Source of the DNA: Pezicula radicicola
Lineage: Eukaryota > Ascomycota > Leotiomycetes > Helotiales > Dermateaceae
DNA: 64,000 bases
NCBI GenBank assembly: GCA_003008705.1
Contig: PDUO01000078.1
Coordinates: 88,130 to 152,129, forward strand
Direction: 5' to 3'
A model generated the notes under the pieces. The model was not told the origin of the DNA. It saw only the letters and a list, made by a program, of their open reading frames with translations, and made no database searches. Of the stretch, positions 32,640-41,680 are shown one piece after another (the stretch's first letter is position 1; every line of letters starts with the position of its first letter). Both the position numbers and the translations under genes were made by a program.

Positions 32640-33138
32640 TTATCACCCACCCTCTCCAAGTAGTATCAGAGCTAGGGCATCTAGGGATCAACGAGATCAA
32701 AGACAAAACAACCAGACCCACCATTGTCCGGTACCTCATCGAAGAAGCAAGTGGTGAGGTCAATGCACACACCGGCTACTTACTTTGGCTTTGCCCTCAA
32801 CATCGCCTACCTCAGCATCAACCTCGACTACATCAGCTTCATCCTCAAAAAGGGCGCTGGGTCGACACTTACGGTCGACAACCCATCTACTATGCCTCCC
32901 CTCCTTCAAGACCATCGACCACGTCCGGCTGCTCCTCGATGTAGGTACTGATTTCCGAGGGCGTAGATCTCTGGGCGAGGAGGAGAAGTGAGGATTGTGA
33001 GTGGGCAGCGCTGAAATTGACGGGCTATCATAGTGCGAATGAGGAGGTAGTGAAGTTGTTAACGCCGAGGGTAAAGAGTAGGATTGGGAAGTTTGGGATG
33101 TTAAGTTTTATTCCTCTAATCGTGGGCTACGCATAGAA
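32640..33138 (+). pseudogene. ankyrin-repeat protein relic, several frameshifts
   Basis: Ankyrin-like helices appear in shifting frames: IVRYLIEEASGEVNAHTGYL, then ALNIAYLSINLDYISFILKK, then VDTYGRQPIYYAS, then FKTIDHVRLLLDVGTDF. They end with a tail (ANEEVVKLLTPRVKSRIGKF) and TAG at 33136. Helix pairs such as DHVRLLLDVGTD fit ankyrin units. At least three frame changes are needed, none with intron borders, so this is a pseudogene. It may extend back to about 32450. Confidence 0.5.
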
Positions 33139-33399
33139 GGGTATTGTAATGTTTGTTTGTTTGTGAGTTTACTATACTCTATGTATTACTCCTTCTTACT
33201 CCTGGATTTTGAACTTTGAACTTTGAATTTTCTTTTTACATTATCTATTTTACTAATAATCCGAACACGGCACCTGCGGTATAGTGCACGCTTACACGGA
33301 GTATCATCTCTCTTTCTTTCCTGTACAACATTATCAAGAACCAAAAAAGCATCAACGTACTACACACTCCTGCACTTGTTCTCATCATTCTGTTGGTTT

Positions 33400-33920
33400 G
33401 CACAGCCTTATCACGATCACGATTACGGTCGCTGCGGTTGTTACGATCATAGTCGCAGCGAATACTACAAGCACAGTTGCGATCATAGTCGCCATCACAG
33501 CCCTTCTGTGGTCTATAAAATGGCGCCAGGAAACCCAGAAACGAACTCCACCTACAACACCAACAAAGTCGAGCACACCCAGCCTAAGTACACTCAAACC
33601 GAAGGCGAGTATAACTGGACCTACTACTCCTTTCCTTGTTAACTAATCTACTAATACGCCAACTACCAGATCATCCACCTCCATACATCTTGAATTATCC
33701 CAACGATACTCTGCATACGATGGACCAGGTATCTGACCCACAGAACGCTCCCCCGGCGCATAACCTGGAAAACCATGGCTCCAGTCTGTATGCCAAACTG
33801 GGTTCCGAATGTTACTGTGGCTCCGAGGTTAAGCCACGCGATATTCTTTGCGGACTTGGAGGCATGATTATCATGTACCTAGTTCTGCGCGCTTTCCGTA
33901 GCCTCATATGCCAAGCATAG
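33400..33920 (+). CDS. possible single-pass membrane protein, incomplete model
   Basis: A hydrophobic block (LITITITVAAVVTIIVAANT, then VAIIVAITALLWSIKW) forms one long or two short membrane helices. A Thr/Pro/Lys-rich part follows. An intron candidate at about 33608-33669 (GTATAA...ACCAG) would join in phase to HPPPYILNYPNDTLHTMDQ, a Cys pair (ECYCGSEV) and a second hydrophobic stretch ending ICQA before TAG. No ATG is found in frame upstream, so a first exon is missing from the model. It could equally be a decayed gene. Confidence 0.35.
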
Positions 33921-34602
33921 TACGTGGTACCTGCAGACTTCTTCCCTCTCCTGTTACATTCACAGTCAGTGGTAAAGAGGTTGACCATTTTGCTCCCAGA
34001 ATCGAACGGAGTCCTTCTTTATCACCGTCCGCCTTTCCTCTTTACGACATGGAAGTGTACATTAGTCTCAATAAGTAAGAGGGGCTTCGTGCCTCTTCTT
34101 CCCTGCATGGTTTTTTTGGTTGATGTTGATAGTGTTAGTGAATATGGGTTGGCGAGGGTAGCAGACAACTGTAGCGTTGCTTTTCTTTCCTTCTGTGAAT
34201 TAACTTGTATGGAAATCGAGATGCTGGGAATTTAACTTGATACGCTTGAATGTATACTACATCTGGTAACAAAGGGGAGGGGGGGAGCAGAGTTTAGGTT
34301 ATTTAACCTCTTACCATACTGGTATAACATAGTTATCTTGAGGGAAGAAATCCAGCTAGTGGAAATGCTGCGACATTGCTCTCTGGTATAAGACTGCACT
34401 CTACTATGCATAGAAGGATAAATAGCTTTGGCTAAGTAACAGTGGCACCAATGTTTACCAATTATTCCATCGATGTACCACCTCTCCCTAGGACAATGGT
34501 ATTAAGATACTGGTCGCAGAAGCTATGAACCAGGCTGTACCCGTCAAATCAACTCATTTCAACTTTTATTTTATAGTAGATCGATCTATTAATATGTGAA
34601 GC
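33921..34602. other. intergenic region
   Basis: No supported gene. Pyrimidine-rich sequence at first, then AT-rich with a GGGGAGGGGGGGA run near 34274. A 103-codon plus frame at 33924 looks like chance. Confidence 0.4.
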
Positions 34603-35100
34603 TTATCTCCAAGAAGCATCGAGCTCGGCTCTGACATCCTCGAACTCGTCAAAGGCCTGTCCATAGGTCTGCCGCAACGTCTCGCGCCGCATTGCATAGG
34701 GATAATAAAATGAAGGAAATGGGTGAGTCATTTGATATACTTCACTTGTGGATGGAGGAAAGAGTGATGGCTAATGATGAATAGGAATGTAGACGCTTGA
34801 GGATTTCGCATCTCATCTGGTATCTCTGGTATTACCGTGGCTCTGTTTACAAGAGCGTTAGGTTGGAGTACACAGGAGGTGGGGGTTTTCCCTCGACCAG
34901 GCTGAATATTCCAACAAGATTTGCGTGATTCTTCTTGAAATCCTGGCACTATTCCTTTGTTCCTGCACGGAGACTGAATTCCAAAGCATCAAATCTATGT
35001 TCGGTCAAGCCAAAGGGATCCTCTGGGTTACGAGAGGCGGTGCAGTTGGGGCAACAGAGCCCGGGAAAGCCATCATTACAGGTCTTTCCCGCGAAACAGC
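34603..35100 (-). pseudogene. Cys-containing protein relic, unknown family
   Basis: The minus strand reads FAGKTCNDGFPGLCCPNCTA, then FGLTEHRFDALEFSLRAGTK. A TAG sits where Gln or Trp would be expected. DFKKNHANLVGIFSLVEGKP and VYSNLTLL lead to a donor-like GTAAAC, and the C-terminus is YAMRRETLRQTYGQAFDEFE, VRAELDASWR, with TAA at 34603. The pieces share one direction and look like exons of one gene, spaced by an intron of about 120 bp. One premature stop makes it a probable pseudogene. Confidence 0.4.
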
Positions 35101-35307
35101 TACGATTCTGCAGAGGAAGAAGAGGACGAAGATAGCTACACGAATGGAGATGATATGGAGTGGGAGGATAGTTTCGATGCTTCACTCAAAGATATAGATA
35201 AAACACCGAGCTTTATCGCTCGCGTCTCGTTTCGAAAGGCTGGCGTGACTACGAGTACTGTACGAGTACTCTATCCCCGTCTCTCTTTTGACATCCACCA
35301 AAGTTGA
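35083..35307 (+). CDS. acidic exon-like frame, overlapping the minus relic's 5' end
   Basis: After an ACAG at 35078-35081 the plus frame reads SFPRNSYDSAEEEEDEDSYT, then MEWEDSFDASLKDIDKTPSF, and stops at TGA 35305. The acidic mix is typical of fungal disordered regions. No partner exon was identified. It competes with the minus-strand reading of the same bases, so at most one of the two is real there. Confidence 0.25.
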   Translation, partial: SFPRNSYDSAEEEEDEDSYTNGDDMEWEDSFDASLKDIDKTPSFIARVSFRKAGVTTSTVRVLYPRLSFDIHQS

Positions 35308-35849
35308 GAACATCAAGTGATTGCAATGAATAGGATTTACGTATTTTAGAGCTGGATGGTATGTACACAGGTATTCCGCTGCTCCCAAAAAAAGCGACAC
35401 CCTTGATGACGAGCGTTCCTGTATTGGCAGTCTCGGAGGAGAGACGTGCTAGATTTCTAGTTTTCTTGGTCGAGTATTTCAGTGTTTTGGAGGAGAGGTA
35501 GTGTTAGAGGCATCATCGTTTGGTGTTTTGGATAGTCCGGGTTTGCCATCAATATGACGGCATTTTCTCTGCTCAACTGCTTGCCTGCTCATCTGCTTAA
35601 CCCGTGTGACTTATGTGTGATGGAGGCGTTTTCTCCTTCGTCGTAGAGATAGAAGAAGATGGTGAGGAGTGTGGGTCGTTTGGGATGTTGGACGGGGCTA
35701 CGCCCCGGAGTTGGCTCTTGGTTCTAGTTGGTAGCAGGCTTATCCGTAGCTTCCGTCTTGGATTGTGGTTTTTATGGTTGCTGGTACTTGAAGGCGAAAG
35801 TATGCAAAAAATTACAGCTTGCATCCCCTCCGACTTCTTACCCCCTTTA
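35308..35849. other. non-coding or unclear
   Basis: Plus frames at 35613-36065 are hydrophobic mirror images of charged minus-strand sequence and are not accepted. The minus strand at 35600-35780 is Pro/Thr/Lys-rich with stops and may be the end of the coiled-coil relic that follows. Confidence 0.3.
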
Positions 35850-36115
35850 CCTTACCTCATCATTTGCTTCTTCCTTCTTAGCTTCCTCCTTTGTCTCTGG
35901 CTTCTCCAGATCATGGATAAGGTGGGTGGATGCTTCCTTGGACTCATTCAATTCCCGTGTCGCTTTTTCCAAGTTCTCCACCAAACTAGAGCTACTATCC
36001 TTTCCTCAATCTCGGCCGTCTTCGCCTTGACCTTCGATTGCAGTTGTGGGATTTCATCGTCATAAGAAAAGAACTCTTCGGAGACATCTTTGTTGTCGCG
36101 ACCTTCTCTCCATTA
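35850..36115 (-). pseudogene. coiled-coil protein relic
   Basis: The minus strand reads RDNKDVSEEFFSYDDEIPQL and QSKVKAKTAEIEER, then after a one-base frame change SSSLVENLEKATRELNESKE, ASTHLIHDLEKPETKEEAKK, up to a donor-like GAG/GTAAGG near 35850. Heptad-like charged helices predict a coiled coil. The frameshift near 36000 marks it as damaged. Family unknown. Confidence 0.45.
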
Positions 36116-36238
36116 GGTTCGCAGGTGGGTAGAATAGGCACTAATCTATCTAATGAGAGTGGATATAGCTTCAGAAAAAAATCCGGTTTACACCGAGTTT
36201 CGAGGTCAGCATAGCAATAGGCGTGCTGGGGACAGACC

Positions 36239-36577
36239 TCACATTCTCGTTCTGTAATTGCAACGGCCTAACTTGCCCCCAAATTCCTTCCCTTCATCCG
36301 ATATAAACACTTCTTCGCCCTGCTTCTTGAAAACATCAATCTCCTTGCTAACTTCTACTTTAATCAAGGCACTCAAGTCTCTGCCCTCTTTATCCTCCAG
36401 TTTGATTCTCGGATCTTCGCCCAGGACAAGATTCTTTCGCTCAGCATTTGACATCTCGCTCGCCCCCACTGCGCTTCCTGACACCCCAACTCGTGGAATA
36501 ATATGAAAATGCGCATGGGGAACAGTTTGTCCTGCGTCGGCTATTTCAAACTCATATTGCTTACCTAACGGTGCCAT
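36239..36577 (-). CDS. HIT-family (FHIT-like) protein, N-terminally short
   Basis: 112 codons from ATG 36577. Residues 17-29 read QTVPHAHFHIIPR: the histidine triad His-x-His-x-His-x-x of nucleotide hydrolases/transferases, preceded by the usual Gly-Gln-Thr-Val-Pro. The C-terminal half (EDPRIKLEDKEGRDLSALIK...) resembles the end of fungal HIT proteins of the FHIT group, which cut dinucleoside polyphosphates. A full domain needs about 60 residues before this point (first strands and helix); they are not found upstream within 400 bp in a spliceable frame. So it is either a truncated gene with a chance ATG, or a gene whose first exon I missed. No internal stops. Confidence 0.6.
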   Translation of the reverse strand: MAPLGKQYEFEIADAGQTVPHAHFHIIPRVGVSGSAVGASEMSNAERKNLVLGEDPRIKLEDKEGRDLSALIKVEVSKEIDVFKKQGEEVFISDEGKEFGGKLGRCNYRTRM

Positions 36578-37204
36578 TTTGAGATTTGCAAGTTGTACTG
36601 TTCAAGAAAGACAGCCTAGAAAACGCGCGACCGAGCTTCAAAATATTTTGACCGCTTTCACCCCTCCAAAATATTCATACGAGACGAACTTAGGGGTAGG
36701 GTAACCCTAACGAACCCTGAAGGCATTTAGTCCTAACGTCAAGACAACGATATGATTAAGACAAAAATCCCATGCTTCGTCTCCTTGAGACCCTCCAACT
36801 GAGTAATGTATATCAATCGCCTGTCGTAACTTGGATTCGTGGAATATTAGTGAAATGATGTTAAACTCATCAAGGAAATACTAAATCGAAGTTTCCAGCA
36901 ATGCTCGCAGCTCGAAGCCACCTAGAGTTAAGATGATGGTGTAAGAGATCCAGAAACCACTGTATAAGGAGAGAGCAGTAGCACCAAAGGTATTTCCAAC
37001 AGCTATTTCTTTACATGGTAATTAGGAACTGTTGTACCCTGCTCGACTTATGTACAACTTACCACATGCCAGCAAGCAATTAAACGAGTCTTCTGACATT
37101 CTTAGGCCTTTTGATGCGCTTGAGCGGCGGTGGTATAAGTTCGGAGTCATTCGAGCGACGCACTAAGGATGTAGATTTCGACTACTCTAAAGGTATGCTT
37201 ACTG
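36578..37204. other. intergenic region
   Basis: No gene seen. A short head-to-head telomere-like motif (TAGGGTAACCCTAAC) lies at 36697-36711; it is too short to call an interstitial telomere. Confidence 0.4.
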
Positions 37205-37770
37205 CTAGATTTGATAATGTACATTGTATTGAGAGTTCCTGGGTCCAGGCAGGAGCTTGACGTCACAGCCAGCCTGGGCTAAATGGTTGCAAATGTCCAA
37301 CTGGTATATTAGAATGGAGAGGGCACATTGTAACTCGCCGAGCAAAAAGTGTTTCTTGTGGTCGTTATCCGGGGGCGGTGTCACTCCCTCGTGCGAGCAT
37401 AGAATAGCACCTGATACAAGGTCGAATATAGACTGGTGATTTGGTGTTGGTCGTAAAAGGTCGTGCTTCTTTGAGAGGATTGACGAAAGGCGCCAGAAGC
37501 GATGGCGACGGAGATGAAATGGACGAGCGAGAACACATTCCCAGGGCGAGGCCGGATCAATGCTGCAGGTCATCCTCCGGGTCAGCAAACTTGGGGATAG
37601 CATAAAGGGAGAGGGAGAGGGAGAGGAGAGTAAGCGTACTTGCGAGACGAGAGTGTATTCAGACCATGTGTTGAGCAAGATAAGTCCGCACAGGCATCAG
37701 CAAGAAGATATGCCCATTCATTAGGACGGGGTTGACGATGATTGACAGCAGTTAGGAGGGCGGATGGCAT
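37205..37770 (-). CDS. hypothetical protein, 2 exons
   Basis: Exons complement(37205..37574, 37640..37770); the intron (GTACGC...CTGACCCGGAG) has a CTGAC branch site. The phase-2 join gives Lys-Met in an open frame, 166 residues. The N-terminus reads MPSALLTAVNHRQPRPNEWA, YLLADACADL. The second exon has paired Cys, a Trp-rich basic part (FHLRRHRFWRLSSILSKKHD) and ends LLPGPRNSQYNVHYQI. The splice join restoring a single open frame is the main support. The intron and 3' part are rich in GGGAGA on the plus strand. No family recognised. An upstream exon cannot be excluded, as an open Asn/Gln/His-rich minus frame runs just upstream of the ATG. Confidence 0.55.
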
Positions 37771-38119
37771 CTAATCCATGCCCAGGTTACACTGATTATC
37801 AACATTTGAAGGTGTGGGAGAGGGGGAGGGGGAGTTGCGAGCGGCCTGATGCTGGTGGTGGTGGTGGTGGTGGTAGTTGTCGTTGTCGTTGTTGTTGTAT
37901 AAGAGTCTTGACCACTGGTGTTGTTGCTGTTGCTGTTGCGCCAAAAGGCAGCGACTAAGATGAATGAGGTTGTCTTTGATAGGGATATTTGCATTAAGAT
38001 GAAGATTGGCAGTGGTAGGGTTGATAGGAAGTGGAATGGCATGAAGTTTGGTGTTGTAGTAGGTGTGTATTGTTGTAGCCATCTTGGGTTGTTGTTGTTG
38101 GAGTCGCAGTCTTCTTGTC

Positions 38120-39503
38120 TGCTTGCAGTTACACCAGATCAACCCTACCACACCCCATTTCTCTGCGCGGACCATCCCCACAAAGGCGCATCTTTTTCTC
38201 CGCGAGTTGCAACACCAATGTCGCCTATTCGACGCCGCCAGCATTATCAACCATCTGAGCGACCTTGGCCTGGTCAATGCAAGCCATGTCGCCAACATCA
38301 GAGAAGCCATTGGACTAAAGACAACGACAACAACAACAACAACGCTAGATGCCACGAATCCTGTTACGCCAGTCAGGTTGACAGCAGCGACCTCTTCTTC
38401 TTCTTCTTCTTCTTCTTCTTCTTCTTCTCTTCCTTCATTTTCGTCAGCTCATCAGCCTGCTTCGCATCCTTTCGCAAGGGGAGCACCACCAGGAATTCCA
38501 TAGCAACAACACCACCACCCGCACCCCAGAAGACCGCTGGAAGAGACCCCTCATACGGCCTAGGATCCCATGCGCTGCTGCATCGCTTCCACACTTTGCT
38601 GGATTGGATGGATGGCGAGTATCGAGGTACAGCCGTCGCTAATGGTACGGCATCATGTGCTGAGTCCTTGGGTAACTTTGCCCCAGTCTGGTCCGCACTC
38701 CTGAATGCAGACTGGGCTGCGTCACATCTAAAGCTTCGGCCGGGAAACATACAGCCTATGTTTCTAATCAACGTTTTAGACTCGAAGTTTAGCTTGGACT
38801 GGCAAGCTGGCGGCGGCAGCGACGACGACGACGAGGATGATAACGCTATCTGTGACCCTTCAGGCCTCACTGCACAGGTCGCGGCTCTTGGCATAGGAAG
38901 GGACGATGACAGCCCTTTGCGTCATAAGACGACGACTATGCAACATGTCAGTATGACCGTTGTAACTCTATATGATAAATATGGCATAGTAATGCTAATA
39001 TCGATGGCGAACAGGATTCCCGCAAAGCTACTCGTTCCCCCCCCCCCTCCTGCTCTTATCAACGACGGCACAGATGATAATCATAATGAAAATGAAAATA
39101 CGCCTAAGCGACCACAGACGGAAAGCGTACAGGCGGAACTCCTCGCAGCTTTGATCAACAGCTTGGTCATTTCATTTCAGGGCGGCCTGCAGCCATGGTT
39201 TACAGCTACATCAGACCAAAAGCGCTTTACCTTTGGATCCGGGGCCGATGCCAGTTTCAACGCATGCATCGATGGCTTCATGTCTGGTTCTCCTCTATTC
39301 CCATCTTACAGCTCGCAGCAGGCCGACTCTCCTATGCGTGCTAATAGTTACATGGCCATCTTTGAGGTGAAAGTCGCTCCACGGCCTTTCTTCAACCCTA
39401 ACACCGACCTCGACCAGGTGCGACGTCAGGAAACGGCCGAGATTGCAGCACTCGCTTATACGTGTCGTGAAGTCTTCCAGAAGAGAGCCCAGGAGAAGTA
39501 AGT
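38120..39503 (+). CDS. PD-(D/E)XK nuclease-like fungal protein with a CTT-repeat intron
   Basis: Coding begins in the frame LHQINPTTPHFSARTIPTKA, RELQHQCRLFDAASIINHL and runs to NPVTPVR at 38376. An intron 38377..38447 (CAG/GTTGAC ... pyrimidines ... CGTCAG), made mainly of CTT repeats, joins in phase 2 to a second frame. This continues APQKTAGRDPSYGLGSHALL, FAPVWSALLNADWAASHLKL and an acidic run to SYMAIFEVKVAPRPFFNPNT. The Glu-Val-Lys in FEVKV with the following QETAEIAALAYTCREVF helix resembles the E-x-K and trailing helix of PD-(D/E)XK-fold fungal proteins. This is inference. The start codon is unresolved; a first exon near 37961 (MNEVVFDRDI) is possible. At 39500 the TAA overlaps a strong donor (GTAAGT), so the gene may continue. 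A C10 run near 39040 and an in-frame intron-like segment at 38948-39015 add doubt. Confidence 0.6.
38377..38447 (+). repeat. (CTT)n microsatellite forming an intron
   Basis: About fourteen CTT units lie between a donor-like GTTGAC and an acceptor CGTCAG. The two flanking reading frames differ and are joined correctly only if the repeat is removed, so repeat length is free to vary without harming the protein. Confidence 0.6.
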
Positions 39504-39599
39504 ACAATTATATTTTTATTCAAGTGTTCAAGTGCTATTCCCAGTACTTATACTCATACCTATGCCCATATACCCTTGCCCTTGCCCCTGCCCCTGCCC

Positions 39600-39788
39600 A
39601 TCACCATTACCATCACCATCACCATCACTATCACCATCACTATCACTATTACCATCACCATCACCATCACCATCACTATCACTATCACCATTACTATCAC
39701 TATTACCATCACCATCACCATCACCATCACCATCACCATCACTATCACCATCACTATCACCATTACTATCACTATTACTATTACTATT
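39600..39788. repeat. (ATCACC/ATCACT)n microsatellite, about 190 bp
   Basis: Long tract of CATCAC, TATCAC and TATTAC units. Frames of pure His-Tyr, Ile-Thr or Met-Val through it are artefacts. A (CCCTTG/CCCCTG)n stretch precedes it. Confidence 0.95.
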
Positions 39789-40009
39789 CTAAAGATCCCT
39801 TATCACCACTACTACATAATCACCACCTTATAAGCAACAAGCTTTACATCAACATCAATCTACCTCTCGGTACAATAATAACAACAAAAATAATAAACCA
39901 AATGCAATCCAAGGACATAGGATCAAGACAACAACATCACCACCCCCTTTCCCCATCCGCACCAATAGATTCCTAAGGAAACCACCACAATTACAACTAC
40001 CACTCTCTC

Positions 40010-40235
40010 CTCCGTCTCCTCCCTTCCCCTCCTCTCTTCCCTTCCCTTCCTCTCTTCCCTTCCCTTCCTCTCTTCCCTTCCCTTCCTCTCTTCCCTTCCC
40101 TTCCTCTCTTCCCTTCCCTTCCTCNCTCTCTTCCCTTCCCTTCCTCTCTTCCCTTCCCTTCCTCTCTTCCCTTCCCTTCCTCTCTTCCCTTCCCTTCCTC
40201 TCTTCCCTTCCCTTCCTCTCCTTCCTTTCCTCCTT
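40010..40235. repeat. polypyrimidine tandem repeat (unit about 17-18 bp) containing an N
   Basis: Units close to CTCTTCCCTTCCCTTCCT are repeated about twelve times. One undetermined base (N) at 40125 lies inside the array, so copy number and the bases around it are uncertain. All long Glu/Gly/Lys frames across it are artefacts. Confidence 0.95.
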
Positions 40236-40644
40236 CTCCCATCTCCTCACACAAAGTCTCACATAAGATCTCACACAAAAAAGAAGACTTCGAAGAAGAA
40301 AAAGAAGAAGAAGAGATTAAGATCAAGAATAAGAATAGGCATAAGAGTAAGAGTAAGAGTGAGAGTAAGGTTAACTAGTTAGGAATTCCAAGTTTGAATG
40401 AGCGTACCGAGAGATATATGGAGATTGATGATTTGCCAGCGCGTTTTATTGCTAATTCTGATGCTTGGCTGCTTAGCTTGAACAGGTGGATCAGGAGTAG
40501 GCCGAATTAGATGATGGACTTGGAAGGAAGCTTCGACTTGGGGAGGAAGGGAGGGAGGGAATTCTTTGATTTGATTAATTGGTTTTAAACAAGATGCGAT
40601 AGGGGATGAAAAGGAATGGATAGATCTGGTTGCTTGCTGCTTTT

Positions 40645-40726
40645 TGGTTTTTGGTTTTGGGGATTTGGGGTTTTGGGGTTTTGGGTTTTGGGGTTTTGGG
40701 TTTTGGGTTTGGGTTTTGGGTTTTAT
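40645..40726. repeat. G-rich (GGGGTTTT/GGGTTTT)n tract
   Basis: About ten G3-G4 runs separated by T3-T4, preceded by GGTTTTTGGTTTTG. It resembles degenerate telomere-type repeats but not the TTAGGG of filamentous ascomycetes. The plus strand could form a G-quadruplex. Confidence 0.85.
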
Positions 40727-40739
40727 TATAGTTAGAATT

Positions 40740-41300
40740 ATTCGCAAGGCCTTTGTCGGGCGGCTACAATAAATAACTTCTATTATAGGCTATACATCTT
40801 AATATCATATATCAACCAAGTAGAACACAAGATTGATGCAGAAGCTAACTGAGTAAGATATAGTTCGAGAAGATTATTGAAGAGTTCTACTAGATATTGG
40901 TATACATGTTTACAACCAATACTAATGATTTTTAGATTACACAGTCCAAGCTTAGCAGCTCTACATCACGGCAGACCCTTTCTTACCTTCCAATCCATCC
41001 CGAGCCAGTCAAGTATCAGATGAAAATCATAACGTTAGAATAATTATCTCGCCAAAGAAGAAAATGTACCTACAGCAGGAAATGTAGGATTATTTTACTT
41101 GGCAGAAAAGCGGGCGGTGCTGCAGAACTCTATTCTTCATAGCCTTGCGTAAGCCAAAGTATATAATAAACAAAGCAGTTCGGGCTTCACCCCTACTATA
41201 CGTCTGCTGCCCCCGCACAAGGAATCAGCTGCGTCCAGCTTTATTCAATCTCCCCACTACCCCAAGAGACCACGTAGGAGCTTGAGCTGGTAATCAAGCA
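40740..41300. other. non-coding; LTR-like segment at the right end
   Basis: No gene. The stretch 41150-41265 (AGTTCGGGC ... CTGCGTCCAGCTTTAT) is similar to 61475-61620, which suggests remains of the same repeat family. Confidence 0.4.
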
Positions 41301-41324
41301 ACTCAAGGATTCCTACAAGAGACG

Positions 41325-41680
41325 AACAACCCCCAAGACTGGCATAAAGCTGAAGTGTCCCACAGGACAAGATAGGTATACAAAATCTCCCACAGAAACA
41401 AGAAAAGCTCCAGAGTCCCAAAGGACAAGAAGAGAAGCCGGCAGATTACAGCCAAGGGGTTCACCCAGAGCTGAATCCAAAGCCGACAAGAGAGGCCAGC
41501 GATAATAGTTTGGTTGTTTCCAACTACTCCCAGGTCAGGAGTCCTAAAGGACAAGTGAATCCCGAGAGACAATAGTTTTCGGAGCTGAGACTCGCTTCTT
41601 AATCTCCAAGACTGGCACAAAGCCGAAGTGTCACAAGGACACAAAGATAAGAGCCCCCAAGGATAGCACGCAGTTTCCTC
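41325..41680. repeat. degenerate repeat block with GTCC..AGGAC motifs
   Basis: A segment starting CCAAGACTGGCATAAAGC and GAAGTGTC occurs at about 41332 and again at about 41608. Between them a small inverted motif GTCC[CT]A[AC]AGGACAAG recurs three times. The long minus frames over this block (41303-42022) are Ser/Leu/Pro-rich composition frames and are not taken as a gene. Possibly LTR or leader sequence of a retroelement. Confidence 0.5.

Noticed and set aside
35613..36065. Hydrophobic plus frame of 150 codons suggesting a membrane protein
   Set aside because: It is the mirror of charged coiled-coil sequence on the minus strand, a usual shadow effect.
36697..36711. Head-to-head TAGGGTAACCCTAAC as an interstitial telomere
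   Set aside because: Only about two units; expected by chance in 64 kb.
37771..38355. Minus Asn/Gln/His-rich frame of up to 194 codons
   Set aside because: Mostly trinucleotide repeats and antisense to the first exon of the plus gene; cannot be told from chance, though an upstream exon of the 37205-37770 gene is possible.
38373..38894. Minus frame of 173 codons ending in poly-Lys
   Set aside because: Antisense of the plus-strand gene; the Lys run is the CTT repeat.
39443..39976. Plus frame of 177 codons rich in His and Tyr
   Set aside because: It is a translation of the ATCACC/ATCACT microsatellite; equally long frames exist in other phases.
39855..40326. Minus frames rich in Glu-Gly-Lys-Arg across the CCCTT array
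   Set aside because: Composition artefact of a tandem repeat that also contains an undetermined base.
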